In this document: piece by piece, positions 37,003 through 46,167 of the stretch | Position numbering within the stretch: position 1 is the stretch's first letter | Layout: each line of letters starts with the position of its first letter | Position numbers and translations under genes: made by a program | The notes under the pieces: generated by a model | The model's database searches: none | Told to the model about the DNA's origin: nothing | What the model saw: only the letters and a program-made list of their open reading frames with translations | Origin: Shouchella xiaoxiensis | GTDB lineage: Bacteria; Bacillota; Bacilli; Bacillales; Bacillaceae_D | Length of the DNA stretch: 64,000 nt | Reading direction: 5' to 3' | Assembly: GCF_016907895.1 (NCBI RefSeq) | Contig: NZ_JAFBCV010000004.1 | Coordinates: forward strand, 62,001 to 126,000

Positions 37003-37012
37003 CTAGCTTTCA
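36984..37012 (-). terminator. Intrinsic terminator of the cysteine synthase gene
   Basis: On the minus strand GAAAGCTAGCA pairs with TGCTAGCTTTTTTT. The TAG stop codon of the gene lies inside the stem. Confidence 0.85.
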
Positions 37013-37938
37013 AATTGAAATAAATCGGTGGATAAGTAACGCTCTCCCGTATCGCAAGCAATTGCAACAACGTGATCATCTGTTGACATTGTTTTCGCAA
37101 GTTCGAGTGCAGCATAACAAGCTGCTCCAGAAGATGGACCGACAAGAATGCCTTCTAATCGAGCTAAATCACGAGCTGTTTGATAGGCATTTTCATCACT
37201 AATTCGCTTTATTTCATTGTAGATATCAACATTTAAGATTGGTGGAACAAAACCAGGGCTTGTTCCAACAAGCTTGTGTGGACCTGGTTTTCCACCAGAT
37301 AAAACAGGTGAGCCAGCAGGCTCAACAACATGAATTAACACATCGGGATACACTTTTTTGAGTGTTTCTCCCGTACCTGTAATTGTACCGCCAGTACCTG
37401 AAGCAGCAACAAAAGCAGAGAGAGTGGCATTTATAGAATCTAAGCTCTCTTTAATTTCAATTGCTGTTGTATGACGATGAGCCTCCGGATTTGATTCATT
37501 CTCAAACTGCATAGGCATATAGGAATTGTCAATTTCATCTGCGAGCTGTTTGGCTTTATCAATCGCACCAGGCATTTTTTTCTCTCCATCGGTTAAAACG
37601 ACCTCTGCACCATACGCTTTTAACAGATTAATGCGTTCTTGACTCATTGTATCTGGCATAACCAGGATGGCTCGATACCCTCTCGCTGCAGCATTCATTG
37701 CTAATCCAATCCCAGTATTCCCACTAGTTGGTTCAATAATTGTTGATTGAGAATTTAATAATCCATCTTTCTCTGCCTGAACAATCATCGAGTATGCAGC
37801 TCGATCTTTTACACTTCCACTTGGATTAAACATTTCTAGCTTTAAGTAAACAGAAGCCCCATTTGGATCAGCAAGTTTGTTTAAACGAATTAACGGTGTC
37901 TTTCCAATTAATTCAGCAATATTGTTTACTACATTCAT
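37003..37938 (-). CDS. cysK: Cysteine synthase A family protein
   Basis: PLP-dependent O-acetylserine sulfhydrylase family enzyme (311 aa), making cysteine from O-acetylserine and sulfide. The PLP Lys is residue 44 in SGSVKDRAA, phosphate loop TSGNTG is at 71-76 (then GTGGTITG), and the end contains GPSSGAACYAAL. I start at the ATG at 37938, 6 bases after GAGGTG; the GTG at 37947 lies in that site. The neighbourhood suggests it could be the ytkP paralogue rather than the main CysK, so the symbol is tentative. Confidence 0.9.
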   Translation of the reverse strand: MNVVNNIAELIGKTPLIRLNKLADPNGASVYLKLEMFNPSGSVKDRAAYSMIVQAEKDGLLNSQSTIIEPTSGNTGIGLAMNAAARGYRAILVMPDTMSQERINLLKAYGAEVVLTDGEKKMPGAIDKAKQLADEIDNSYMPMQFENESNPEAHRHTTAIEIKESLDSINATLSAFVAASGTGGTITGTGETLKKVYPDVLIHVVEPAGSPVLSGGKPGPHKLVGTSPGFVPPILNVDIYNEIKRISDENAYQTARDLARLEGILVGPSSGAACYAALELAKTMSTDDHVVAIACDTGERYLSTDLFQFES

Positions 37939-38136
37939 CACAGTCACCTCATTCTAGTTCCATTTAATTATTTTAACATAGTTAGTTGAATAACGATTGT
38001 TTCAGCTATTGAGAAAAGAACAAAGACCTATAGGAATAGAAACACAAGAGTAAATGTAGTGTAACCTTAACTGGTCCGTTTAAAGCGTCGATCATCCTTT
38101 ATAAACGTATATTAGGCAAAATCTTTTTGAAAGACG

Positions 38137-38165
38137 TTGAAACTGTCCACTATTAAAGCTATAAT
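38137..38165 (+). promoter_or_regulatory. Sigma-A promoter of the HicB-like gene
   Basis: TTGAAA, 17-base spacer, perfect TATAAT. The predicted start near 38172 leaves a leader of about 97 bases containing a terminator-like hairpin. The rest of 37939-38136 holds the cysK upstream region and nothing else I recognise. Confidence 0.85.
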
Positions 38166-38194
38166 AGAAAAGTCGTGATTTTGAACGTTAGTAG

Positions 38195-38230
38195 CAATCT
38201 TTTGCCTAGATTTAGGGAAAGATTGTTTTT
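38195..38230 (+). terminator. Leader terminator-like hairpin before the HicB-like gene
   Basis: CAATCTTTT (38195-38203) pairs with GAAAGATTG (38217-38225), continued by CCTA/TAGG around a GATT loop with one bulged G, then five Ts. It would stop transcription about 58 bases after the promoter start. Confidence 0.65.
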
Positions 38231-38268
38231 CTCTGTCAAGAGCTGTTCAGCAATAGAGGAGGGTTTAG

Positions 38269-38571
38269 ATGGATCAGAGCAGCTTATGGTCCGCACGTGA
38301 TTTGCGTGTTAAACGTGTATTTAATTGGGTAGGTAGTTACGAATATATGATTGAATTAATTGGCTTGGAAGAGTGTATTGGATATGGAGACACATTCACA
38401 GAAGCTAAGCGTCATTTAGAGGATAGTATTCAATTATGGGTAAGAAATAATGGTGAGTCGGCCTTGCCTGAAATAACACCTTATGCACAATTAATTATGC
38501 TTGAACAACCTATGACAAAAGATGAATTTTCTTATATAAATCAAGAGTTACTGGCTCTTGATCAAGCTTGA
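38269..38571 (+). CDS. Orphan HicB-like small protein
   Basis: A 100-residue protein. The central part (VGSYEYMIELIGLEECIGYG, then DTFTEAKRHLEDSIQLWVRN) resembles the HicB/UPF0150 fold, in which a beta-strand precedes G-D-T-x-x-E-A and a helix, usually ending in a Pro-rich strand (here SALPEITPYAQ). HicB proteins are antitoxins, but no HicA toxin gene is adjacent and there is no C-terminal DNA-binding domain. GAGGAGGG precedes the ATG. Similarity is from pattern only. Function unknown. Confidence 0.7.
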   Translation: MDQSSLWSARDLRVKRVFNWVGSYEYMIELIGLEECIGYGDTFTEAKRHLEDSIQLWVRNNGESALPEITPYAQLIMLEQPMTKDEFSYINQELLALDQA

Positions 38572-38597
38572 AGGCATGTACATATACATGCTTTTTT
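38572..38597 (+). terminator. Intrinsic terminator after the HicB-like gene
   Basis: AAGGCATGTA and TACATGCTT form a short stem at 38572-38593 followed by six Ts. Confidence 0.8.
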
Positions 38598-38655
38598 GTT
38601 TTTCTCAATGATAAATAGGGAAGAGATTAATACGATTAGGAAAGGAGATGGTAGG

Positions 38656-39378
38656 ATGAGCAAAAGACGAGTCTTAGTCACAGGTGGGGCAAATGGTATA
38701 GGGAAAACCATTGCCTCCATGTACGCAGAAGCAGGGGATCAAGTATTTGTTTTAGACAAAGAGAAGATTGAATTAGAAGCGAAAGATGGTTCAATCCTAA
38801 CTTTACAATCAGATGTGAGAAAGGAAGAACAATTAAAAGAGGCGTTTCATTTTATCGACAAGACCTATGGGCCTGTGGATATATTAATTAATAATGCCGG
38901 GATCTCAGAATTCAAGCCTTTTTTAGAAACCACACTTGTAGAATGGAATAATGTGATTGAAACGAATTTAACCAGTGTTTTTATCGCTTCTCAATTGGCT
39001 GCAAATCAAATGCGTCGAACACCTCAGCCTAGTTTTATTATCAATATTGCATCGACAAGAGCATTTATGTCAGAGCCGAATTCAGAAGCTTACGCGGCTT
39101 CAAAGGGTGGAATTAATGCGCTTACTCATGCCATGGCCATTTCATTAGAACAAGAAAACATAACAGTTAATGCCATTGCCCCGGGATGGATTCATACGGG
39201 AGATCAAGAGTTATTACGTGAAATTGATCATTCGCAACACCCTTCGAAACGAGTCGGAAAGCCAGAAGACATTGCAAGAATGTGTTTGTTTCTCACAAAT
39301 CCTCAACATACATTCGTTAATGGTGAAACGATTATAGTTGACGGTGGGATGACGAAGAAAATGATCTACGAGCATTAA
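38656..39378 (+). CDS. Short-chain dehydrogenase/reductase
   Basis: Classical SDR oxidoreductase (240 aa). Cofactor motif TGGANGIG is at 9-16, NNAG at 79-82, catalytic Ser133, Tyr146 and Lys150 (YAASK), and the C-terminal VNGETIIVDGG. Asp near position 34 (VLDK) suggests NAD(H) rather than NADP(H). I start at the ATG at 38656 after AAAGGAGATGG; 20 codons of open frame upstream lack support. Substrate unknown. Confidence 0.88.
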   Translation: MSKRRVLVTGGANGIGKTIASMYAEAGDQVFVLDKEKIELEAKDGSILTLQSDVRKEEQLKEAFHFIDKTYGPVDILINNAGISEFKPFLETTLVEWNNVIETNLTSVFIASQLAANQMRRTPQPSFIINIASTRAFMSEPNSEAYAASKGGINALTHAMAISLEQENITVNAIAPGWIHTGDQELLREIDHSQHPSKRVGKPEDIARMCLFLTNPQHTFVNGETIIVDGGMTKKMIYEH

Positions 39379-39406
39379 AAAGCTTAAGCAGACGCTTAAG
39401 CTTTTT
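39377..39406. terminator. Bidirectional terminator between SDR gene and purU
   Basis: AAAAAGCTTAAGC (39377-39389) pairs exactly with GCTTAAGCTTTTT (39394-39406). It separates convergent genes. Confidence 0.9.
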
Positions 39407-40276
39407 CTAAAAAACAATGGTTTTGTTCCCGTGAACCAATAGCTGATCATTTAAATGCCAACTGACTGCTCTTGCTAATGCAATCCGCTCAATATTTCTG
39501 CCGGCAATACGTAAGTCGCTCGCTGTATGCCGATGATTTACACGCATAATGTCTTGTTCAATGATAGGACCTTCGTCAAGGTCATCTGTTACATAATGTG
39601 CTGTTGCGCCAATTAACTTTACACCTCGTTCAAAGGCCTTTGCATAAGGATTGGCGCCAATAAACGCTGGAAGAAACGAATGGTGAATATTAATGATTTT
39701 ATAAGGGTACGCAGAAACAAAGTTGGGAGTTAGAATTTGCATATAACGAGCTAAAACAACTAACTCAATACGATGTTCTCTTAGCAGCGTCAGTGCTTCT
39801 TCTTCTGCCTCCTTACGATTGTTTTTCGTTGATGGTATATGGAAGAAGGGGATCCCGTAAGATTCTACTTCAATTCGGTTATCATCATGATTGCTAATAA
39901 CGAGCGGGATATCAGCAACTAACTCGCCAGCTTTCCACTTCCATAATAGCTCCGATAAGCAATGGTTTTCTTTAGATACAAATAGAGCCATTCTTTTTTT
40001 CCGAGAAGCTCTCTCTAGTTTAAATTGAAGCGAATGTACCCCAGCAAGCGACACGAACGCATGGTGGATTGCTTCGAACGATGTATCCGATTCATTCCAT
40101 TCAAATTCCACTCTCATGAAGAAAGTTCCGTTTTCAGGATCAGTAGAATATTGATCAGATTGTACAATGTTTGCTTTGTGTGTAAATAAGAGTGTAGATA
40201 TATGGGCAACAATACCAGGTTGATCGGGGCAAGAAACAAGCAGTCTTGCTCGTTGCTCTCGATTATGACTAATCAA
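39407..40276 (-). CDS. purU: Formyltetrahydrofolate deformylase
   Basis: Hydrolyses 10-formyl-THF to formate and THF, balancing one-carbon pools. An N-terminal ACT domain (about 10-88, RLLVSCPDQPGIVAHIS) precedes a formyltransferase-fold domain with catalytic Asn196 and His198 (INIHHSFLPAF) and Asp234 in DDLDEGPII. Length 289 aa is normal. It uses a TTG start 8 bases after GGAGGT. It is monocistronic. Confidence 0.95.
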   Translation of the reverse strand: MISHNREQRARLLVSCPDQPGIVAHISTLLFTHKANIVQSDQYSTDPENGTFFMRVEFEWNESDTSFEAIHHAFVSLAGVHSLQFKLERASRKKRMALFVSKENHCLSELLWKWKAGELVADIPLVISNHDDNRIEVESYGIPFFHIPSTKNNRKEAEEEALTLLREHRIELVVLARYMQILTPNFVSAYPYKIINIHHSFLPAFIGANPYAKAFERGVKLIGATAHYVTDDLDEGPIIEQDIMRVNHRHTASDLRIAGRNIERIALARAVSWHLNDQLLVHGNKTIVF

Positions 40277-40667
40277 AAAAGTACCTCCAGTTCATTTAAA
40301 GCAAAATTAATAACCTATACATTGAATCAAATGAAGAAACCACTTGTCAATGGATGAAGTGCGTCGCTTTTAAGATGATACATTTTTATTTTAATTATTC
40401 TTTTAAAAAGGCTCTTTATTTAGAGGGAATTTTGAAGAATGTCGTTGACGATTCTCATGCTTCTTTGGTACCATTGTATGCATCTATTAATTAAGATAAG
40501 ACGGAAAATCATAACGGATACATGACAATAAGAACAGAATTCAATAAAGGCAGAGCCTAAACCTGTGCTCTGCTTATTTTGGTGGATTCTTTTTAGTTGT
40601 GATTGAGGTATACTGTATGAAGCGCACCTAAGATGTGGACGAAAAGAAAAGGAAATTGAAGGTGAAA
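40277..40667. other. Intergenic region between divergent purU and ytmP
   Basis: No gene is accepted. It contains the purU upstream region, a terminator-like hairpin (40550-40556 with 40567-40573, GCAGAGC/GCTCTGC, followed by TTATTTT) facing ytmP, and a TATACT at 40609-40614 that may be the ytmP -10 box. A 104-codon minus-strand frame at 40420-40734 is a shadow with no ribosome site. Confidence 0.5.
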
Positions 40668-41465
40668 ATGGTGGAATTGTTTTTAGGAGAAGGCTGGGAC
40701 GTCTTGCCTGCTGGGGGCTCGACTGGCGAAGCATATATAGCCAGACAAGGCGACTATCAATTATTCATAAAACGAAATTCATCTCCTTTTCTTGCGGTTC
40801 TTTCTGCAGAAGGAATTGTTCCGAAACTTTTATGGACTAAGCGTCTTGAGAGTGGTGATGTCATTACTGCTCAGCGATGGATTCAGGGTAGGGAATTGAA
40901 AGCAAAGGAAATGAAGGATACTAGTACGGCTAAAATGCTTGCGCACATACATGGCTCAAGTGAGTTATTAGATATGTTCACTCGAATGGGGAATGAACCG
41001 TTAAATCCAGCCATTATGGTTGAAAATATGTTTATGCAAGTATCGTTGTATGCGATTGATGATACATTAATAACCGAAGGACTAAGTTTTTTGGAAAAAA
41101 CGATGAATCGTTTGGAGAACGTCCAATATGTCGTTTGCCATGGCGATATGAATCATAATAATTGGATGCATGATGAACAGGAAAACCTTTATTTAATAGA
41201 TTGGGATGGTGCGACAGTTGCTGATCCCGCGTTAGATCTTGGGCTGCTTTTGTATTCTTACATTCCAGAAGAAAGATGGGCAGACTGGCTCAGTTACTAT
41301 GGAGTGGCATTAACGACATCGTTACGTGTGAGAATGCATTGGTATGTCGTTGCTTACACTATCTCGGAAATGCTCTGGAATCAAAACCGGAAAAAATATG
41401 AACAAGTACAAGAATACAGAGAGAGATTATCTTATTTATTAAATAGCTCATCTTGTCCAAGATGA
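40668..41465 (+). CDS. ytmP: Phosphotransferase-family protein YtmP
   Basis: Aminoglycoside phosphotransferase/choline-kinase-fold protein (265 aa). Catalytic loop CHGDMNHNNW and metal-binding IDWDGATVADP are clear, and IKRNSSPFLAVLSAEGIVPK is the YtmP hallmark in the N-lobe. The substrate is unknown. Start is ATG 40668, with GTG 40671 an equal alternative relative to AAGGTG; upstream codons to 40635 are Lys-rich and unlikely to be coding. The stop lies inside the terminator stem. Neighbours ytzH and trmB match the B. subtilis order. Confidence 0.87.
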   Translation: MVELFLGEGWDVLPAGGSTGEAYIARQGDYQLFIKRNSSPFLAVLSAEGIVPKLLWTKRLESGDVITAQRWIQGRELKAKEMKDTSTAKMLAHIHGSSELLDMFTRMGNEPLNPAIMVENMFMQVSLYAIDDTLITEGLSFLEKTMNRLENVQYVVCHGDMNHNNWMHDEQENLYLIDWDGATVADPALDLGLLLYSYIPEERWADWLSYYGVALTTSLRVRMHWYVVAYTISEMLWNQNRKKYEQVQEYRERLSYLLNSSSCPR

Positions 41466-41471
41466 GCTATT
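41442..41471. terminator. Terminator hairpin overlapping the ytmP stop
   Basis: AATAGCTCATCTTG (41442-41455) pairs perfectly with CAAGATGAGCTATT (41458-41471); the loop is only 2 bases as drawn. The T-tract after it is poor (TCCTCTG), so termination on the plus strand may be weak. Confidence 0.65.
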
Positions 41472-41501
41472 CCTCTGTTTCCTGACACATTTCCCAGGAA
41501 A

Positions 41502-41750
41502 TTATACGTAATGTGACATCTCTGAAAGCCAGTGTTCAACGGCTAAATGATCCATTGTATTAGTGGTTGATGCACTTGCAATCTCATCAATGGTCGTAAT
41601 AAGCTCTGGATCGAGGTTTTGATCAGATGAGAGCTTTGCTAATAGGTGATTCAATTGACTTTGTTCATTTCTTGTTAAAAAGTGAGCAGATTTTTGATTT
41701 TCTAATAGGTCTATTACTAAGCCTATTTTATGTTTATTAGATAAAGGCAT
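41502..41750 (-). CDS. ytzH: YtzH-like protein
   Basis: An 82-residue soluble, mostly helical protein (MPLSNKHKIGLVIDLLENQK, then HFLTRNEQSQLNHLLAKL). Size, sequence pattern and place between ytmP and trmB match YtzH of B. subtilis, which has no known function. AAGGAGGTGC lies just before the ATG. It is divergent from trmB. Confidence 0.82.
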   Translation of the reverse strand: MPLSNKHKIGLVIDLLENQKSAHFLTRNEQSQLNHLLAKLSSDQNLDPELITTIDEIASASTTNTMDHLAVEHWLSEMSHYV

Positions 41751-41829
41751 TATGCACCTCCTTACTTAGATAGGATTTGCTAACAAAAAACATTTATACC
41801 GATATATCAAAAGAGAGGATTGAACTACA

Positions 41830-42471
41830 ATGCGCTTAAGACATAAACCGTGGGCAAGAGAAGAGTTGGACAAGCGTCCAAATCTTGTTATTCAAAATCC
41901 AGCTTCATTTCAGGGGAAGTGGAAAGATGTGTTTGAGAAAAATCAACCCCTTCACATAGAAGTTGGCACTGGAAAGGGTCAATTTATTACGAATATGGCA
42001 ATACAAAATCCAACCATTAATTTTATTGGGGTTGAACGCTACGAAAGTGTGCTTTTAACCGCAATGGAAAAAGCCGAATTGGCTGGCTTAAAAAACTTAA
42101 AATTTTTAGGGCAGGATGTAAAAAATTTAAACCAATTTTTTGCGGAAAATGAAGTGGATCGCCTCTTCATTAACTTTACCGATCCTTGGCCAAAATCAAG
42201 ACATGAAAAAAGAAGGTTAACCTATAAAACATTTTTAGCGATCTATAAACAGGTATTAAAAAAAGATGGAGAAATTCATTTTAAAACGGATAACCAAGGT
42301 TTGTTTGAGTATTCTCTTCATAGCATGTCAACATTTGGGCTCTCGCTAAAAAATGTTAGTTTGGATTTGCATAACAGTGCAATAGAAAATAATATAATGA
42401 CGGAATATGAAGAGCGGTTTTCAGAAAAGGGAATGCGAATTTATCGTTTAGAAGCAACTTATCCTCAATAA
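41830..42471 (+). CDS. trmB: tRNA (guanine-N7-)-methyltransferase
   Basis: Makes m7G46 in tRNA with SAM. Family marks: [13 protein letters not shown] at the start, SAM site [12 protein letters not shown] near 42-53, [10 protein letters not shown], the signature [16 protein letters not shown] near 114-129 and [12 protein letters not shown]. Length 213 aa is normal. AGAGAGGATTG precedes the ATG. It ends at a terminator shared with the next, convergent gene. Confidence 0.96.
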   Translation: MRLRHKPWAREELDKRPNLVIQNPASFQGKWKDVFEKNQPLHIEVGTGKGQFITNMAIQNPTINFIGVERYESVLLTAMEKAELAGLKNLKFLGQDVKNLNQFFAENEVDRLFINFTDPWPKSRHEKRRLTYKTFLAIYKQVLKKDGEIHFKTDNQGLFEYSLHSMSTFGLSLKNVSLDLHNSAIENNIMTEYEERFSEKGMRIYRLEATYPQ

Positions 42472-42507
42472 AAAAGAAGCTCCGTTTAGAAACGGAGCTT
42501 CTTTTTT
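42470..42507. terminator. Bidirectional terminator between trmB and the PepSY-type gene
   Basis: An 18-bp perfect stem, 42470-42487 with 42490-42507 (centre CTCCGTTT/AAACGGAG), with A and T tracts. Confidence 0.9.
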
Positions 42508-42808
42508 ATACTTTTGTTAAGTTTAATAAAACACCTGATTTAACGTCAGCAATAAATTCATATTGAACTGGTCCATCTACCGTTGAACTTGTTAAGCCAC
42601 CCCGGTATGCTTGAAACGTTAAGCCAAGGTGGTCAACCATTTCTGGCTGCATATGTATCCAAGACCCGTTAATAATGTATTCTTGTTTAACAACGGCTTT
42701 AACTTTTTTAAGAACAGACTCTGGTGATAGCTGTTCTGATTTACATGCTTTACTCGCGAGGATTCCGATCGCAATTCCAACTCCGACTCCAAGAGTAAGG
42801 CGCTTCAT
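42506..42808 (-). CDS. Small membrane-anchored PepSY-like protein (YtzB-like)
   Basis: A 100-residue protein with an N-terminal hydrophobic segment ([18 protein letters not shown]) that is a membrane anchor or signal. The exported part ([20 protein letters not shown] and later [17 protein letters not shown]) looks like one PepSY domain. Position next to trmB suggests ytzB, but I rely on memory for that. Start is ATG 42808 with AAGGAG 8 bases before it. Role unknown, possibly inhibition of a protease. Confidence 0.75.
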   Translation of the reverse strand: MKRLTLGVGVGIAIGILASKACKSEQLSPESVLKKVKAVVKQEYIINGSWIHMQPEMVDHLGLTFQAYRGGLTSSTVDGPVQYEFIADVKSGVLLNLTKV

Positions 42809-42951
42809 ATCAACCACTCCTTTTATTCCGAAAAAATATTTATATTCTTAGTATAGCGAAACAAAACAAAAATAGCTATGGGAAACTGTACTGGCTTATC
42901 CGTTTAAACTTCGGTAAAATAAAATGGAACGAAATTTGTCGGGAGGTACAT

Positions 42952-44022
42952 ATGAACGAGAATACGAAGGCTTTATTTAAAACGTTAACAGAATTAATTG
43001 GACCACCAGGCTTTGAACATGATGTTCGTGCATTTGTAAGAAGTGAGCTCACTAAACATACAGATGAAATTATTCAAGATAAATTGGGTAGTATCTTTGG
43101 TGTTTTAAGAGGTAATGAACAAGGACCGAAAGTAATGGTTGCAGGTCATATGGATGAAGTTGGCTTTATGGTTACCTCAATCAATGAAAAAGGTTTAATA
43201 AAATTTCAAACTCTAGGTGGTTGGTGGTCTCAAGTCTTGCTCGCAACACGGGTACAGATAGTAACAGATAAGGGACCTATTATTGGTGTAATTGGTTCTA
43301 CGCCTCCTCATTTATTACAAGATTCCCAACGTTCCAAGCCGATGCCAATTACGGAGATGTATATTGATATTGGTGCTGATGATAAAGAAGACTGTATTTC
43401 TTTAGGTATTAAACCAGGACAACCAATTGTACCAGAATGCCCTTTCACACCAATGGCTAATGAAAAGAAAATTATGGCCAAGGCTTGGGACAATCGCTAC
43501 GGCGTCGGTCTGTCAATTGAATTGCTCGAAGCTTTAAAGGCAGAAAAACTTCCTAATATCCTTTACTCAGGTGCAACGGTTCAAGAAGAAGTTGGTTTAC
43601 GTGGCGCTGCGACTGCGGCTGAAATGATTAAACCTGACATTAGTTATGTATTAGATGCAAGTCCAGCTAATGATGCAACTGGAGGTAAAGACGCATTTGG
43701 GCATTTAGGAAAAGGGGCCTTATTACGCATTCATGACCGCACGATGATTACGCATAAAGGAATGCGGGAGTTTATCTTAGATACTGCAGAGAGCAACAAC
43801 ATTCCGTATCAATTCTTTATATCACCTGGTGGAACGGATGCAGGTAGAATTCATACTTCTGGAACTGGCGTACCTTCAGCAGTTATTGGTGTGTGTGCTC
43901 GTTATATCCATACGTCTTCATCCATTTTGCATATTGAAGATTATGCAGCAGCAAAAGAATTAGTCACTAAATTAGTAAAAACAACAGATAAATCGATGTA
44001 TGAAAGTATCATTTCAGGCTAA
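42952..44022 (+). CDS. ytoP: M42-family aminopeptidase YtoP
   Basis: Dinuclear-metal glutamyl aminopeptidase/endoglucanase-like peptidase (356 aa). Metal ligands are visible in [11 protein letters not shown] (His), AWDNRYG (bridging Asp), [12 protein letters not shown] (catalytic and binding Glu pair), LDASPAND (Asp) and [10 protein letters not shown] (His). Cytoplasmic peptide degradation is expected. GGGAGGTACAT lies before the ATG. The stop overlaps the next start as TAATG. Confidence 0.92.
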   Translation: MNENTKALFKTLTELIGPPGFEHDVRAFVRSELTKHTDEIIQDKLGSIFGVLRGNEQGPKVMVAGHMDEVGFMVTSINEKGLIKFQTLGGWWSQVLLATRVQIVTDKGPIIGVIGSTPPHLLQDSQRSKPMPITEMYIDIGADDKEDCISLGIKPGQPIVPECPFTPMANEKKIMAKAWDNRYGVGLSIELLEALKAEKLPNILYSGATVQEEVGLRGAATAAEMIKPDISYVLDASPANDATGGKDAFGHLGKGALLRIHDRTMITHKGMREFILDTAESNNIPYQFFISPGGTDAGRIHTSGTGVPSAVIGVCARYIHTSSSILHIEDYAAAKELVTKLVKTTDKSMYESIISG

Positions 44023-44513
44023 TGAGACACGTTATAGTGGGATCTAAGAACCCTGCAAAAGTCCATGCTGTTCAAGAGGTTTTGATTAAAGAACCTTTTG
44101 AAGTACATTCAGTAGACGTTCCATCACTCGTATCTGCTCAGCCATTCAGTGATGAAGAAACAGTAACAGGGGCAATAAATAGAGCAAAGCAGGCACTTGC
44201 TTCAGCCGATGCTGCTTTTTCGATTGGTTTAGAAGGCGGTGTCTATAGACAGAATGGTCACCTATATTTGTGTAATTGGGGTGCTTTAGTTACTCCGGAA
44301 CAAGCAATTTATACAGCTGGTGGCTTACGTATGCAGCTTCCTACTTACATGGTTGAGAAGCTTGAGCAGGGCTATGAACTGTCTGCTGCTTTAGCGGCGA
44401 ACGCTTCTCAACAGGAAGGTGCAGTTGGTGTCCTTACAAATGGACGAATTAGTCGAAAAGAAATGTTTACCCACATTGTCCGTGCCTGTTACGGACAATA
44501 CCTTGTTCATTAA
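44022..44513 (+). CDS. DUF84-family NTPase (inosine/xanthosine triphosphatase type)
   Basis: A 163-residue protein of the YjjX/DUF84 family, which hydrolyses ITP and XTP to keep deaminated purines out of nucleic acids. Marks: VGSKNPAKVHAVQEV at residues 6-20, SDEETVTGAINRAKQAL, and FSIGLEGGV. It starts inside the ytoP stop (TAATG), with no separate ribosome site, so translation depends on coupling. It ends at a strong terminator. Confidence 0.87.
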   Translation: MRHVIVGSKNPAKVHAVQEVLIKEPFEVHSVDVPSLVSAQPFSDEETVTGAINRAKQALASADAAFSIGLEGGVYRQNGHLYLCNWGALVTPEQAIYTAGGLRMQLPTYMVEKLEQGYELSAALAANASQQEGAVGVLTNGRISRKEMFTHIVRACYGQYLVH

Positions 44514-44549
44514 AAATAAGCTAGCGTTCATGAGAACGCTAGCTTATTT
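44514..44549. terminator. Bidirectional terminator between the DUF84 gene and ytoQ
   Basis: A 16-bp perfect stem 44514-44529 with 44534-44549 around CTAGCGTTC/GAACGCTAG. It separates convergent genes. Confidence 0.9.
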
Positions 44550-44550
44550 A

Positions 44551-44997
44551 CTATTCTTCAGCAAAAATATATTCGATTGTTTGGATTGCTTGTAAAGGTG
44601 TTTCTACTACAACCTGTGCTTTATTTGATAGTTCTTTTAAGGCATGATGTAGTTTCTCAGGTCTAATGAGAATAACCGGAATCCCTGCTTCAATGGCTTT
44701 GGCTGCATCCATTGCCGTATTCCATTGTTTGTATTCTTCTCCAAAAAGGGCTACAACAATGTCTGCTTTTTTTAGCCAAATGTGCGTCCGCAAATTGTTA
44801 ATGCTTGAGGCAGCTTCATCTTTAAGTATGTTATTAGGTTGTTCTCCAATAATATCTTCGCCAATTCGGTCACTTTTTTCATGATTCTCCATTGGTCCTT
44901 TAAAAGATACCGGTAAATTCTTTTGATTTGCTAACTTTTTAATTTCTTGGCGCCAATTCGAATGAATCTCACCAGCTAAGTATACGGTCAATTCCAT
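44551..44997 (-). CDS. ytoQ: YtoQ-family protein
   Basis: A 148-residue soluble protein: LTVYLAGEIHSNWRQEIKK at the start, FKGPMENHEKSDRIGEDIIG in the middle and WLKKADIVVALFGEEYKQWN later. This matches the YtoQ family, related in fold to nucleoside 2-deoxyribosyltransferases, with no proven activity. GAGGAGTG lies 8 bases before the ATG. Confidence 0.87.
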   Translation of the reverse strand: MELTVYLAGEIHSNWRQEIKKLANQKNLPVSFKGPMENHEKSDRIGEDIIGEQPNNILKDEAASSINNLRTHIWLKKADIVVALFGEEYKQWNTAMDAAKAIEAGIPVILIRPEKLHHALKELSNKAQVVVETPLQAIQTIEYIFAEE

Positions 44998-45142
44998 TTG
45001 AATACACTCCTCACTTTTCGTCTATATCTAATGGAAATAACCGATATTCGAAAAAAAAAACACTTTTACTGTCTTGTCACATGAATATACATAGAGTATC
45101 CTAGTAAAGTACATAATTTGCGAAGCGGGATGTGAAGAAAGA

Positions 45143-46153
45143 ATGAAAGGGTTCTTAAAGAAAAAGGGAGTACAACCTTCATTAAAACTTTATTTCATAA
45201 AAGCTATGGGACAAATGACCTTCGGCTTGTTTGCTACATTGATTATAGGAATGATTATTAGGACCATAGGAGAGCAATTTGCAGTTAACGAATTAGTAGA
45301 ATTAGGACAGTTTACGATGGATTTATATGGTGCAGCGATTGGAGCCGCGGTTGCGCTTGCATTAGGAGCACCTTCCTTTGTTATGCTCGCAACAATTGTT
45401 TGTGGGGCCGCAGGAGCTATGTATGGTGGGCCTGCTGGAAGTCTGATTGCATCAATCGTAGGAGCCGAAGTTGGTAAACTTGTAGCTGGTGAAACAAAAA
45501 TTGATATTTTAGTAACGCCAGTCACAACAATTGTTTTTGGATATTTTACTGCATTGATCTTGGGAAAACCCATCCAATATGCAATGAGCTCGATCGGAGA
45601 GGCGATTACATGGGCTACCACCCAACAACCACTTATAATGAGTGGAATTGTTGCGGTTTTAATGGGATGGGCTCTAACTGCTCCTATTTCAAGCGCAGCA
45701 ATTGGTCTAATGCTTGGTTTAGAAGGGAGTGTAGCAGCGGCGGCGGCAATCGGCTGTGCTGGACAAATGGTTGGGTTTGCTGTTGCCAGCTACCGTGAAA
45801 ATCGGATAGCCGGTTTAATGTCAATTGGTATTGGAACTTCAATGCTCCTTGTTCCAAACATCATAAAAAATCCTTTAATCCTAATTCCACCTACTGTAGC
45901 AGGTTTAATTGCAGCCCCAATTGGAACGATGGCATTTAATTTAATCAATAATGCAGCTGGCTCAGGAATGGGGACAAGTGGTTTAGTAGGTCCGATTATG
46001 ACTTTTACGGAGATGGGATTTACATGGGTACTTTTCTTACAAGTGCTAATATGCTATTGTATTATTCCGGCAGTAGTCGCTCTTTCAGTATCAGAGTGGA
46101 TGAGAAGCCGCAATTGGATTAAAGCAAATGATATGAAAATCAGCGGGACATAA
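45143..46153 (+). CDS. PTS EIIC-like membrane protein (PTS_EIIC_2 type)
   Basis: A 336-residue membrane protein with about 8-10 segments rich in Ala/Gly, such as [20 protein letters not shown] and [17 protein letters not shown]. It matches the PTS_EIIC_2 family of predicted sugar transporters. No EIIA or EIIB domain is fused or adjacent, so PTS transport is doubtful. The ribosome site GAAGAAAGA is weak. It is followed after 14 bases by the thioredoxin-like gene, suggesting co-transcription. Confidence 0.8.
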   Translation: MKGFLKKKGVQPSLKLYFIKAMGQMTFGLFATLIIGMIIRTIGEQFAVNELVELGQFTMDLYGAAIGAAVALALGAPSFVMLATIVCGAAGAMYGGPAGSLIASIVGAEVGKLVAGETKIDILVTPVTTIVFGYFTALILGKPIQYAMSSIGEAITWATTQQPLIMSGIVAVLMGWALTAPISSAAIGLMLGLEGSVAAAAAIGCAGQMVGFAVASYRENRIAGLMSIGIGTSMLLVPNIIKNPLILIPPTVAGLIAAPIGTMAFNLINNAAGSGMGTSGLVGPIMTFTEMGFTWVLFLQVLICYCIIPAVVALSVSEWMRSRNWIKANDMKISGT

Positions 46154-46167
46154 CAGGAGGTAGTAAA

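Noticed and set aside
40420-40734. 104-codon minus-strand frame upstream of ytmP
   Set aside because: Overlaps the ytmP start region, lacks a ribosome site and encodes no recognisable domain.
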